Positions 8,016-15,719 of a stretch of DNA of 64,000 bases are shown here, piece after piece. Every line of letters begins with the position of its first letter. The stretch's first letter is position 1. The DNA lies in contig CAMDUR010000003.1 of NCBI GenBank assembly GCA_945879115.1, positions 1-64,000 on the forward strand, read 5' to 3'. Source of the stretch: Polynucleobacter meluiroseus (GTDB taxonomy: Bacteria; Pseudomonadota; Gammaproteobacteria; Burkholderiales; Burkholderiaceae). The notes beneath the pieces are model-generated. The model had not been told where the DNA came from. It made no database searches and saw only the letters and a program-made list of their open reading frames with translations. Made by a program: the position numbers and the translations under genes.

Positions 8016-8981
8016 ATGCGTAAAAAAATTGTGGTTCTAGATGATCTTGAAAATTCTTATAAAAAATTAGCGGATTGGTCTAAGGTGGAAGCCCAAGCGG
8101 ATCTTCATATCTATGACCAGCCAATCTTTGGTGATACCCTTTTAAATGCTCTCAAAGACGCCCAAGCTGTTGTTTTAATGAGAGATAGAACACCATTTAA
8201 ACCTGATCTGATCAAACAGTTACCTTCCCTTGAGTACTTGGTATTTACTGGTACTCGCAATGGCGCTTTGGATGTCGAGGCACTAAGACAGCGCCAAATC
8301 CCTATTAGCCATACTGGTTGGGGTCCTTCTAAGAACAGCACCTCCGAGTTAACTTGGGCTTTGATACTTGGTTTAAAGAAACAGCTGGTCAATCAAAACA
8401 ATCTGATCAATCATCAACAATGGCGCAATGAACTCTCATTGCTTCCTGTCTTACAAGGGCAAACCCTAGGTTTGATTGGTCTTGGTGAAATTGGTCAGCG
8501 AGTCGCAAAAGTGGCTGTAGCCTTTGGTATGAAAGTTATCACTTGGAGTCCTAATATGACTTCAGCCAGAGCAGAAGCAATTGGTGCTCAGTCAGTGAGC
8601 TTAGATGAGCTACTTCAACAGTCAGATATTGTTTCATTACATATCATTGCAAGCTCAAGCACCAAGGGCATGATCAACAAAGATAAATTGGCGCTCATGA
8701 AAAAAGACGCCATTCTTGTGAATACGTCACGCGCGGTTCTGGTTGACACCGCGGCACTCGTTGATAGTCTTAATCAGGGCTCTATTGGTGGGGCTGCTGT
8801 GGATGTTTTTGATATTGAGCCGCTTCCATCTGATCATCCCTTAAGATCAACCCCCAATACCCTACTGACACCCCATTTGGGGTTTGTGGCAGAACCTGTA
8901 TTTACAACGTTTGCAAAAGACGTTGTTGAATGTTTAGAGGCATGGCTCAATGGTCAACCGACTATCCGTCCTCTGCCCTGA
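8016..8981 (+). CDS. D-isomer-specific 2-hydroxyacid dehydrogenase
   Basis: A 321-residue NAD(P)-dependent oxidoreductase. The Rossmann motif GLGEIGQRVAKVA lies mid-protein, then VNTSRAVLVDTAALVDSL, the AAVDVFDIEPLP block with the catalytic Glu, and the catalytic His in LTPHLGF. Such enzymes interconvert 2-oxo and D-2-hydroxy acids, for example phosphoglycerate, glyoxylate or pyruvate. The start at 8016 keeps the gene clear of the divergent Bug promoter; an earlier in-frame ATG (7911) would overlap it. The last 32 bases overlap the next gene. Confidence 0.85.
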   Translation: MRKKIVVLDDLENSYKKLADWSKVEAQADLHIYDQPIFGDTLLNALKDAQAVVLMRDRTPFKPDLIKQLPSLEYLVFTGTRNGALDVEALRQRQIPISHTGWGPSKNSTSELTWALILGLKKQLVNQNNLINHQQWRNELSLLPVLQGQTLGLIGLGEIGQRVAKVAVAFGMKVITWSPNMTSARAEAIGAQSVSLDELLQQSDIVSLHIIASSSTKGMINKDKLALMKKDAILVNTSRAVLVDTAALVDSLNQGSIGGAAVDVFDIEPLPSDHPLRSTPNTLLTPHLGFVAEPVFTTFAKDVVECLEAWLNGQPTIRPLP

Positions 8982-9414
8982 TTGCGGCAATCCAAGAAGG
9001 GCATTGGAAAAAACATGTCCTTTTTGCGGTTCAACCGAATTACCCCCAGTTCCTAAGAAAGCTGCGGGGATTTTTACGCTCAACTTAGAAGTTGATTTGC
9101 CAACGGTAGATCAGGCAATCGAAAGATTTGACCAGGCCTTAAATGAATTATCAGGTACCGCCGTGAAGTTAATTAAGGTCATCCATGGTTATGGCTCAAG
9201 AGGTAAAGGTGGACGTATCAAAGAAGCCATACGCCAAGAGCTCATCTACCAAAGAAGAGATCATATTATTCAGAGTTTTATAGCTGGAGAGGACTTAGAG
9301 CCTGGCAAGGAAGCCTATCAAGAGTTACTGAGGCAAAATCCAATTGTGAATAAGGTATTAACCAGGGATATGTTCAGCAATCCCGGAATTACCTTGGTCA
9401 TCCTCAGAAAATGA
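8950..9414 (+). CDS. Zinc-ribbon plus Smr (MutS2 C-terminal) domain protein
   Basis: A 154-residue protein. N-terminal zinc ribbon CPDCG..CPFCG (residues 9-27) is followed by an Smr domain (about 45-120) with the loop VIHGYGSRGKGG, comparable to the HGxGxG nuclease/nucleic-acid-binding loop of MutS2 and SmrA/B. It probably binds or nicks nucleic acid. The start overlaps the dehydrogenase by 32 bases with GAGG upstream, so translation is likely coupled. Confidence 0.8.
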   Translation: MVNRLSVLCPDCGNPRRALEKTCPFCGSTELPPVPKKAAGIFTLNLEVDLPTVDQAIERFDQALNELSGTAVKLIKVIHGYGSRGKGGRIKEAIRQELIYQRRDHIIQSFIAGEDLEPGKEAYQELLRQNPIVNKVLTRDMFSNPGITLVILRK

Positions 9415-9446
9415 CTCCATGAAATCAAAACTGTTTCATTCAGAGC

Positions 9447-9569
9447 TTATTCTGAGCGGCTGCAAACCCACTCCTTGCGTTGCCATTCGCCTGGTTTTTC
9501 AGCAAAAACCATCCAAATAACTAAACCTGAAATAGCTGACCAAATTGGGTTTGAAATCAATGTTTTCAT
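9447..9569 (-). CDS. 40-residue single-span membrane protein, probably SOS-induced
   Basis: A short gene with an unusually strong start: AGGAG, 6-nt spacer, ATG at 9569. The product begins MKTLISNPIWSAISG, has one hydrophobic span (about 4-23, ending WMVFA) and a Trp-rich, charged tail (EKPGEWQRKEW..C). Upstream lies a near-consensus promoter whose -10 is covered by a LexA-type operator. I recognise no family. Small SOS-induced membrane peptides elsewhere (SidA, TisB, YneA) stop division or depolarise the membrane, so a similar role is a fair guess, but no homology is claimed. Confidence 0.72.
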   Translation of the reverse strand: MKTLISNPIWSAISGLVIWMVFAEKPGEWQRKEWVCSRSE

Positions 9570-9635
9570 TTAAATCTCCTATTTATTAACTGATCTTCAC
9601 CTGTTGAGCACCTGTTTGTATGGCTTAGATCCAAT

Positions 9636-9671
9636 ACTGTATAAATATACAGTGTTTTTAGGGCTTGTCAA
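9636..9671 (-). promoter_or_regulatory. LexA-box promoter of the 40-residue membrane protein
   Basis: Read on the minus strand: -35 TTGACA (9671-9666), 16-nt spacer, -10 TATATT (9649-9644). A palindrome with arms ACTGTAT / ATACAGT (9636-9653) covers the -10 and contains CTGT-N8-ACAG (9637-9652), the LexA operator pattern of gamma- and betaproteobacteria. Expected transcription start is about 67 bases upstream of the ATG at 9569. Confidence 0.78.
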
Positions 9672-9712
9672 CAAAATCCATAAAAATTCCATAAATAGGT
9701 CATTTGGGCTTA

Positions 9713-9771
9713 ATTGGCCGGCCCAATCAGTGATCGCTGCTTTTTGGCACTTCAATAGGTTTATCCTATTG
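9713..9771. repeat. Two inverted repeats upstream of the secreted-protein gene
   Basis: ATTGG-CCGGC-CCAAT at 9713-9727 and the perfect CAATAGG-TTTAT-CCTATTG at 9753-9771. Both lie 30-90 bases before the gene starting at 9804. They lack a T-run, so operators are more likely than terminators. Confidence 0.45.
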
Positions 9772-9803
9772 TGATTAAGGGTGGAGCTCGGGGTAGGTTT
9801 TGG

Positions 9804-10274
9804 ATGAAAAGTATTTCTTATATAAGCGCTAATAATTATCAGTATTGGGCAAATCTCAAATGGCTATCAATGCTTGGATTTTGCCTATTCATAAGCATCC
9901 TTTCAATTGCCCATGCGCAGGGGGACGTCCCGGATAGTAAAAGATATCAAGATATCCAATATATCAGCGGTGGTATTGGTAGTGAAGAATCTGATGCCAT
10001 GTTGTTACTTGGTAAAAAATGGCCCTTAACTTTAGAGTTTGCTCAAGATCATCCTCAGCGACCTTTATGGGTGGCTGATGTTCAAGTAAAAATTACCAAC
10101 TCCAAGAAAAAAGTAATTTTTGATGCTTTGAGTGATGGCCCCATCCTACTCATTGAATTACCAGCAGATCAATATGAGATAGAAGCCAAGTTTGAAGAAC
10201 GTACTTTGAAAAGAAAAATTAAAGTAGAGCAAAACAAATCGGTCAAGTTGCCCATCATATGGCCGATCCAATAG
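9804..10274 (+). CDS. Secreted protein of unknown function
   Basis: A 156-residue exported protein: a rather long N-region, a hydrophobic core (about 22-36) and a clear cleavage site AHA-QGD near residue 38. The rest is predicted beta-rich, with a segment PLWVADVQVKITNSKKKVIFDA and PADQYEIEAKFEERTLKRKI that resembles carboxypeptidase-regulatory-like (transthyretin-type) domains. The ATG at 9804 is preferred over GTG at 9771 because the latter overlaps an inverted repeat. It overlaps the acyltransferase gene by 16 bases, so the two are translationally coupled. Confidence 0.65.
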   Translation: MKSISYISANNYQYWANLKWLSMLGFCLFISILSIAHAQGDVPDSKRYQDIQYISGGIGSEESDAMLLLGKKWPLTLEFAQDHPQRPLWVADVQVKITNSKKKVIFDALSDGPILLIELPADQYEIEAKFEERTLKRKIKVEQNKSVKLPIIWPIQ

Positions 10275-11317
10275 CTCTACAAAATCAACGCATCAATTTC
10301 ATTGATAACTTAAAAGGCATTGCATGCCTTTTAGTCTTATTCCACCATTTAGCTTTTTATGGCCCGATGTCAGATGTTGCAATCAACATCATTCCTAAGA
10401 CCATTGATTTTTTATACGAATATGGCCGAATGGCTGTTTCAATCTTTTTAGTGATCGGAGGATTCCTCACCGGTCATAAATTAAATCAGTTAGATTTATT
10501 TAAAAAATACACCATCACTGATTTAATTATTCAAAAATACTTACGCTTAGCAGTCCCCTATTTAGCTGCCATCGTTTTAGCGATCCTCTGCTCATGGATT
10601 GCTAGTCATTGGATGACTCATGACTCCATATCTCAACTACCTGATTTAGCTCAATTAGTCAGTCATCTATTTTTTCTACAAAACATATTAGGATATGAAT
10701 CACTATCCGCTGGACTTTGGTATGTTGCCATTGATTTTCAGTTATTTACTTTTACTGTCCTTCTCATTTATTCAATTACACGACTCAGCCCTAAAAGCTG
10801 GAAAACAGCATATGTTAAGTCGCTAGCATTTATGGTGGTGGCTCTCTTAACGGCTAGCTCTTTGTTTATATTTAATCTGAATGAGCAATTAGATATATTT
10901 TTTATTTACTTTTTTGCAGCATACGGTTTGGGCTTTTTAAGCGCTTGGATCATTCAAGATAAAAATGCGATCTTGTATGTATTTATTTTGATAGATATCC
11001 TTGCGCTCGCCCTGTATGTGGAATATCGAGAGCGGATACTTTTTGCTGGATTAACGGCTGTCATACTTTGCATAGCTTATACCTACGGCTGGAAAGATTG
11101 GGCTATCTGGAATAACCCTCTAACTCAACTTGGACAAATGTCTCATTCAATATTTTTAATACATTTCCCAATTTCATTATTAGTAAGTGCATTGTGGATT
11201 AATCTTTATCCTCACGAAGCTTTGATGAATGTATGGGGCATGACCTTGTCTGCTTGTATTAGTCTTGCTTTAGCCGTTCCCTTTTATCACCTGATAGAAA
11301 AACGTAAATTTATTTAA
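10259..11317 (+). CDS. Acyltransferase 3 (OafA/YrhL-type) membrane protein
   Basis: A 352-residue polytopic protein with about ten membrane spans. It opens with RINFIDNLKGIACLLVLFHH, the family's catalytic region with the conserved His, and ends LIEKRKF. Such proteins O-acylate surface polysaccharides or peptidoglycan-linked sugars from cytoplasmic acyl-CoA. No SGNH domain is fused. The gene overlaps the preceding secreted-protein gene, suggesting a shared envelope task. Confidence 0.85.
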   Translation: MADPIALQNQRINFIDNLKGIACLLVLFHHLAFYGPMSDVAINIIPKTIDFLYEYGRMAVSIFLVIGGFLTGHKLNQLDLFKKYTITDLIIQKYLRLAVPYLAAIVLAILCSWIASHWMTHDSISQLPDLAQLVSHLFFLQNILGYESLSAGLWYVAIDFQLFTFTVLLIYSITRLSPKSWKTAYVKSLAFMVVALLTASSLFIFNLNEQLDIFFIYFFAAYGLGFLSAWIIQDKNAILYVFILIDILALALYVEYRERILFAGLTAVILCIAYTYGWKDWAIWNNPLTQLGQMSHSIFLIHFPISLLVSALWINLYPHEALMNVWGMTLSACISLALAVPFYHLIEKRKFI

Positions 11318-11405
11318 GCCCTTTTCAAAATAAGTTTTACAAACCTATTTCAAATTGCTTATGTTTTTTATAAAATGTTTTGCCGACACCTAACTGGAGA
11401 AAAAA

Positions 11406-12035
11406 TTGACCACTATGGCATTCAGCAACTTAGATTTTGTAAAGAACCTAAGATCCTCAGGCTTAACAATAGAACAATCAGAAGCAATTTCTAAAGGTGT
11501 CTCTGATCTGAAAGAAGATATGAACCATCTCACAACTAAAGAAGACTTTAAAGAATTGAAAGCCGACTTTAAAGATTTAAAAAATGATGTCAAATCCATC
11601 AAAGATGGGATTGATAATCAAAACTCTGCAATCAATGATTTAAGGATTGAGATGACAGATCAACGTCATGAAATCTTAGAGAAAGTTAATCATTCAAGAG
11701 TAGAGATGCATGACGAATTTAAAAATATCCGGACAGAGATGCATGATGAATTTAAAAGTGTTAGAGCAGAAATGCATGATGAATTTAAAAACGTCCGGAC
11801 AGAGATGCATGATGAATTTAAAAGTGTTAGAGCAGAAATGCATCAAGGATTCAGAGAGCAAAAAATGGATATGCATGAATTTAAAAATGACATGCGTGAA
11901 ATGAAAAAGGACTTACTAATTTATTTTGATCGTTTTCAGTCTGATATACAAAATAGGCTAATTAGCTATTTCTCAGCAATGTTTATCATATGTACAGGTA
12001 TTGTGATTAGCGTCATTGTTTTTCAGCATCGATAA
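11406..12035 (+). CDS. Coiled-coil membrane protein with 11-residue repeats
   Basis: A 209-residue protein. The N-terminal part (NLRSSGLTIEQSEAISKG) resembles DUF1640-type coiled-coil proteins; the middle (about 45-170) is a long charged helix with five 11-residue units of the form EMHDEFKxVRx; one C-terminal span (about 185-205) anchors it, leaving the coil on the other side. The start is probably TTG: GGAG lies 6 bases upstream of it, whereas the ATG at 11415 is 15 bases away. Function unknown; proteins of this kind act as membrane-tethered spacers or scaffolds. Confidence 0.75.
   Translation: MTTMAFSNLDFVKNLRSSGLTIEQSEAISKGVSDLKEDMNHLTTKEDFKELKADFKDLKNDVKSIKDGIDNQNSAINDLRIEMTDQRHEILEKVNHSRVEMHDEFKNIRTEMHDEFKSVRAEMHDEFKNVRTEMHDEFKSVRAEMHQGFREQKMDMHEFKNDMREMKKDLLIYFDRFQSDIQNRLISYFSAMFIICTGIVISVIVFQHR
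11703..11867 (+). repeat. Five 33-bp tandem repeats within the coiled-coil gene
   Basis: Units begin at 11703, 11736, 11769, 11802 and 11835 with GARATGCATGATGAATTT; the last unit is diverged. Units alternate (1 and 3 alike, 2 and 4 alike), so the present array looks like a doubled 66-bp block. The frame is kept, adding 11 residues per unit. Confidence 0.9.
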
Positions 12036-12041
12036 CAAAAA

Positions 12042-12299
12042 CTAGACCCAACCCTGCTGCCATTCCAATCCATTGGTTAAGTCTCGCCAATGGATTGTTT
12101 TTTGGCGCTTGGTCATCACCGCCTCAATGACAACTTGCTGGATCGGATCTTGAGGGTCTTCAGGCTGAATGACTTTCACAACCATAAAGTGCTTTTCTTT
12201 ATTCTGTGGTGCAAGATCGGTCCACTTACTCAAAAGTAGCTTTTTAGGATGTAGTGGATTTTTGGTCATTGGGTCTTTTAAGTCGGGTTTAAGTTTCAT
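12042..12299 (-). CDS. TIGR02450-family Trp-rich small protein
   Basis: An 85-residue protein with the family core NPLHPKKLLLSKWT, PQNKEKHF and IHWRDLTNGLEWQQGW. The family is conserved and cytoplasmic but of unknown function. The start at 12299 is chosen; the inner ATG at 12269 would begin exactly at the conserved MxxNPLHPKK core and is an alternative. Convergent with the coiled-coil gene and divergent from the CoA-binding gene. Confidence 0.78.
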   Translation of the reverse strand: MKLKPDLKDPMTKNPLHPKKLLLSKWTDLAPQNKEKHFMVVKVIQPEDPQDPIQQVVIEAVMTKRQKTIHWRDLTNGLEWQQGWV

Positions 12300-12337
12300 G
12301 ACTTTAATTTTTTTAGTTTTCAGTACATACTGACTAT

Positions 12338-12718
12338 ATGACAAATTTATGGCAAGAAACTAAAACTATTGCTGTTGTGGGGCTATCTGAAAAACCTTCA
12401 CGACCATCTTATCAAGTTGCCCAATATATGCAATCTGTTGGCTATCGGATTATTCCCGTTAATCCACTTTGCTCAGAAATACTAGGGGAGCACTGCTACC
12501 CCGATCTTCTGAGCATTCCAGAACCGGTAGATATGGTCAACGTTTTTAGAAAACCTGAAGATTGTCTGCCTATCGCCCAAGATGCTGTGAAAATTGGTGC
12601 TAAGTCTCTTTGGATGCAACAAGGTGTTGTCAATCAAGAAGCTTATGATCACGCCCAATCTAACGGCTTAGAGGCTGTGATGGATAAATGCCTCATGGTC
12701 GAGCACAGGCGTCAGTAA
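12338..12718 (+). CDS. CoA-binding domain protein (YccU family)
   Basis: A 126-residue single-domain Rossmann-fold protein: IAVVGLSEKPSRPSYQVAQYM is the CoA-binding N-terminal loop, followed by IPVNPLCSEILGEHCYPDL and a C-terminal VMDKCLMVEH typical of the YccU/CoA_binding_2 family. The role is unknown. There is no SD before the ATG, and the intergenic space to the divergent gene is only 38 bases, so it may be translated from a leaderless or near-leaderless message. Confidence 0.87.
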   Translation: MTNLWQETKTIAVVGLSEKPSRPSYQVAQYMQSVGYRIIPVNPLCSEILGEHCYPDLLSIPEPVDMVNVFRKPEDCLPIAQDAVKIGAKSLWMQQGVVNQEAYDHAQSNGLEAVMDKCLMVEHRRQ

Positions 12719-12790
12719 TACCGCCCGACCCCACCTCTAGCGGTTTGCATAGTTCAAGCAGAAAAACTGTTTCTGTTTTAAGCTAGTTGC

Positions 12791-13768
12791 ATGAAAAAAG
12801 ACCTACAAACCAATTACTCTAAAGATATTGAGCCTAGCTCAATTACCCCTAAAAAAATCTTTGAACAACGCCGCCAATTAATTCAGATGGCTGCCTTAGG
12901 TGCCTTTGGATTATCTGATATGAGCTTTTTTAGTCGACAAGCATTTGCAAGTACCGGTACAAAGCTGCCCTCTAAAAAGAATCCAAGTTTTTTTCTACCA
13001 GACAAACTAACTAGCTATAAAGATGTCACTACTTATAACAACTTTTATGAGTTTGGCACTGATAAAGCAGATCCTGCGCGCAATGCGCATACTCTTAAAA
13101 CTAGACCTTGGACTGTTAGTGTTGAGGGCTTAGTCAAGAAACCTAAAGAATGGGACATTGATAGTCTATTAAAGTTATCAGCAATGGAAGAGCGTGTGTA
13201 TCGCTTCCGTTGTGTTGAAGGTTGGTCTATGGTCATACCTTGGAATGGTTACGCACTTTCTCATTTAATCAAAGCATGTGAGCCTCTTGGATCTGCAAAG
13301 TATGTTGAATTCGTTAGTTTGGCTGATCCTGCTCAAATGCCTGGCGTCAGAAGTCGAGTTCTTAATTGGCCCTACACCGAAGGTCTTCGTTTAGATGAGG
13401 CCATGAATCCTCTCACTCTTTTGAGTTTTGGACTCTATGGCGAAATACTCCCCAATCAAAATGGTGCACCAATTCGCTTAGTTGTGCCTTGGAAGTATGG
13501 CTTCAAAAGTTCTAAATCTATTGTGAAGATTAGATTTACGGATAAAGAACCAGCAACTAGCTGGAAAGTTTCTGCTCCTTATGAATATGGCTTTTACTCG
13601 AACGTTAATCCTGATGTGAGCCACCCTCGCTGGAGTCAGGCAACGGAACGACGCATTGGTGGCGAAGGCGGTATTTTTGCCCCCAAGATTAAAACACTGC
13701 CATTCAATGGCTATGCTGAGGAAGTAGCGCACCTTTACAAAGGCATGGATTTAAGAAAATTCTATTAA
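12791..13768 (+). CDS. msrP: Protein-methionine-sulfoxide reductase, molybdopterin catalytic subunit
   Basis: A 325-residue periplasmic molybdoenzyme that repairs oxidised methionines in envelope proteins. Tat signal QRRQLIQM (27-33) precedes a hydrophobic stretch; the Mo-ligand Cys141 is in [15 protein letters not shown]; the C-terminal half has [18 protein letters not shown] and [15 protein letters not shown], all standard for MsrP/YedY. It lacks a good SD. The stop abuts the GTG of msrQ with no gap. Confidence 0.95.
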   Translation: MKKDLQTNYSKDIEPSSITPKKIFEQRRQLIQMAALGAFGLSDMSFFSRQAFASTGTKLPSKKNPSFFLPDKLTSYKDVTTYNNFYEFGTDKADPARNAHTLKTRPWTVSVEGLVKKPKEWDIDSLLKLSAMEERVYRFRCVEGWSMVIPWNGYALSHLIKACEPLGSAKYVEFVSLADPAQMPGVRSRVLNWPYTEGLRLDEAMNPLTLLSFGLYGEILPNQNGAPIRLVVPWKYGFKSSKSIVKIRFTDKEPATSWKVSAPYEYGFYSNVNPDVSHPRWSQATERRIGGEGGIFAPKIKTLPFNGYAEEVAHLYKGMDLRKFY

Positions 13769-14326
13769 GTGATTAAATTTTTTATTTTGGTTATCGGGCT
13801 ATTGCCCCTGGTTAGATTAGTTGTTCTTGGCTTCCAGGATGATTTAACTGCCAATCCGATTGAGTTTATTACGCGCTCCACTGGAACCTGGGCCTTGGTC
13901 TTTTTATGCATCACCTTGGCAATAACACCTTTAAGACGCTACACCGGTTGGAATCAACTCATTCAATATCGCAGGATGTTGGGTTTGTTTGTTTTTTTCT
14001 ACGCCCTCCTTCATTTTTCGATTTGGTTTTGGTTGGACCACAATCTTAGTTTGCAAGAGATGTGGCAGGATGTTCTCAAGCGCCCATTCATCACATTAGG
14101 TTTTATTGCTTTTCTTTGTCTATGGCCTTTAGCCCTGACGTCGAATCAATGGGCCTTAAGGAAACTAAAGAGACGTTGGGGTCAATTACATCGACTAGTT
14201 TACTTAGTTGCAATATTAGTGATCTTGCATTACTTTTGGCATAAATCAGGTAAAAATGATTTTCAAGAAGTCGGCATTTACGCTGTGATTATTTCTTCAT
14301 TACTCTTATTAAGACTTAAAAAATGA
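13769..14326 (+). CDS. msrQ: Haem-containing membrane subunit of MsrPQ
   Basis: A 185-residue six-span ferric-reductase-like protein that delivers electrons from the quinone pool or flavin reductase to MsrP. Seen: TGTWALVFLCITLAITPLRR, the YRRMLGLFVFFYALLHF segment with a haem-ligand His, and LKRRWGQLHRLVYLVAILVILHYFW with two more His. Start codon GTG directly after the msrP stop. It overlaps the next gene by 4 bases (ATGA). Confidence 0.95.
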   Translation: MIKFFILVIGLLPLVRLVVLGFQDDLTANPIEFITRSTGTWALVFLCITLAITPLRRYTGWNQLIQYRRMLGLFVFFYALLHFSIWFWLDHNLSLQEMWQDVLKRPFITLGFIAFLCLWPLALTSNQWALRKLKRRWGQLHRLVYLVAILVILHYFWHKSGKNDFQEVGIYAVIISSLLLLRLKK

Positions 14327-15090
14327 AAAAAACAAATCTATTTGCATCATCTTTTCTAGCTTGTTTTATCTCAAGCGTTTTTTTGATAAGTCCTTTGAAG
14401 GCTCAAGCTCAAGCGACTGAGAAAACCACTCGTATCGGTAACTTAGAGTGGGATATCCATGAAGTAACGGTGGGGACTGTTAAAGCTTATGCAGATAAAA
14501 CGGGCTTTATAAGTTCTGGCGAAAAGGAAGGTGGTAGCTTTATCTATGAAGGAGGTTGGACCAGAAAGAGTCAATGGAATTGGCGCCAACCTTTTGGTGT
14601 ATTGGCGAAAAATAATGAACCAGCAGTCCATTTAAACTTTCATGAAGCAAAAGCGATCTGCTCATTCTTTGGTAAAAGATTACCAACTGACCCTGAATGG
14701 ACATCAGCAGCATTTTTAGAACAACGCAACTCTCCTCCACAACCATTTACAAAGGGTAAAAGATATACCTATCCCAACGGTGATACAGCCAAGGATTCGC
14801 ACTGTTTGAATGGCTGTGCAGGCTTAAAAGGCACAGCACCCGCAGGCTCGATGTCTAGAGGTAATGGTCATGTGCCAGTTATGACAACCCAAGCTGGAGT
14901 GAATGGTCTCTATGACATGGGCGGCAATGCATGGGAATGGGTAGACACTGCTCAGGGCTCAGAGAAAGTGACACGTGGGGCATCTTGGTGGTACGGGCCA
15001 GAAAATCAATTGGAATCAAATCTAGCTAGTAAAGCACCAGATACGAAGGTGGCCTATGTCGGGTTCAGATGTGTCAAAGATATTAAATAG
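14323..15090 (+). CDS. Exported formylglycine-generating-enzyme-like (SUMF1/FGE-sulfatase fold) protein lacking the catalytic Cys pair
   Basis: A 255-residue protein with a signal peptide (cleavage near 28-32) and the FGE fold: PAVHLNFHEAKAICSFFGKRLPTDPEWTSAA (101-130), GLYDMGGNAWEWV (196-208) and a C-terminal VGFRC (246-250). In real FGEs the segment after RGGS carries two copper-binding Cys; here RGASWWYGPENQ (218-229) has none, so oxidation of sulfatase Cys is not expected. It is translationally coupled to msrQ by a 4-base overlap, so a role in envelope redox repair is likely, perhaps as a binding or accessory protein. Confidence 0.82.
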   Translation: MKKTNLFASSFLACFISSVFLISPLKAQAQATEKTTRIGNLEWDIHEVTVGTVKAYADKTGFISSGEKEGGSFIYEGGWTRKSQWNWRQPFGVLAKNNEPAVHLNFHEAKAICSFFGKRLPTDPEWTSAAFLEQRNSPPQPFTKGKRYTYPNGDTAKDSHCLNGCAGLKGTAPAGSMSRGNGHVPVMTTQAGVNGLYDMGGNAWEWVDTAQGSEKVTRGASWWYGPENQLESNLASKAPDTKVAYVGFRCVKDIK

Positions 15091-15113
15091 TCTTAAATCT
15101 TATCTTTGATGTC

Positions 15114-15704
15114 TCACATGCCATGAAACTTCAGAATATCAGCAAGATAATCTGAATAATTGCTGATGGCGTGATCCCCACCCTCTAAGATTAATTGGTG
15201 GGCTCCAGGATACTTTGCAACCATCTCTTGCCAATCTAATACTTCATCACCCTTACAAGCAATTAAGTTGTAACGCTCAGCTTGAGTTATGTTGGAGATA
15301 TATAACTCGATCAGTTCATCAATATATTCTGCTTTGAAATAAAAAATGTCATCGCCATGCCATGACTTCTGCTCACCAATATATTTTTCTAAATCTCGTG
15401 CTGGCTCAATAGCTGGGTTTAAAAGAGTTACTTGAGGAGATTTAGATGAGTATTTTTCAGCCAGGTAAGTGGCGTAATAACCACCTAAAGATGACCCCAT
15501 GAATGACAGTTGATCAAAGTTGTTTTGATCAATGTACTCACAAACACTTACTATGGCTTCTTTGGGAGATGGTGGCAATTGCGGGCAGAACCACAGTAAT
15601 TCTTGCCCTGCTTCTTTTAGCTTTAAAACGGTCTGTTTTGTAAGAACAGCCTTACTTGATTGGGGAGAAGATTTAAATCCGTGTAGGTAAACAATTAAAT
15701 GCAT
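15114..15704 (-). CDS. YqiA/YcfP-family alpha/beta esterase
   Basis: A 196-residue small hydrolase: oxyanion region VYLHGFKSSP, nucleophile Ser in FMGSSLGGYYATYLAEK, catalytic Asp in CKGDEVLDW and His in EGGDHAI. The family cleaves acyl-CoA or short esters. It lies 15 bases downstream of the acyltransferase gene on the same strand, so the two form a pair. Convergent with the msrPQ operon. Confidence 0.87.
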   Translation of the reverse strand: MHLIVYLHGFKSSPQSSKAVLTKQTVLKLKEAGQELLWFCPQLPPSPKEAIVSVCEYIDQNNFDQLSFMGSSLGGYYATYLAEKYSSKSPQVTLLNPAIEPARDLEKYIGEQKSWHGDDIFYFKAEYIDELIELYISNITQAERYNLIACKGDEVLDWQEMVAKYPGAHQLILEGGDHAISNYSDYLADILKFHGM

Positions 15705-15719
15705 ATCTAAATTACTCTC

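Noticed and set aside
9615-9680. LexA box as operator of the + strand secreted-protein operon
   Set aside because: The -35/-10 pair it covers reads on the minus strand, and the + strand gene begins 150 bases beyond.
11703-11867. CRISPR array
   Set aside because: Units are contiguous 33-mers without spacers and are coding.
11694-11904. Repetitive open frames on both strands over the 33-bp repeats
   Set aside because: They are by-products of the repeat inside the coiled-coil gene; the main frame has SD, span and coherent protein.
14323-15090. Active formylglycine-generating enzyme for sulfatases
   Set aside because: The copper-binding Cys pair is absent and no sulfatase gene is in the window.
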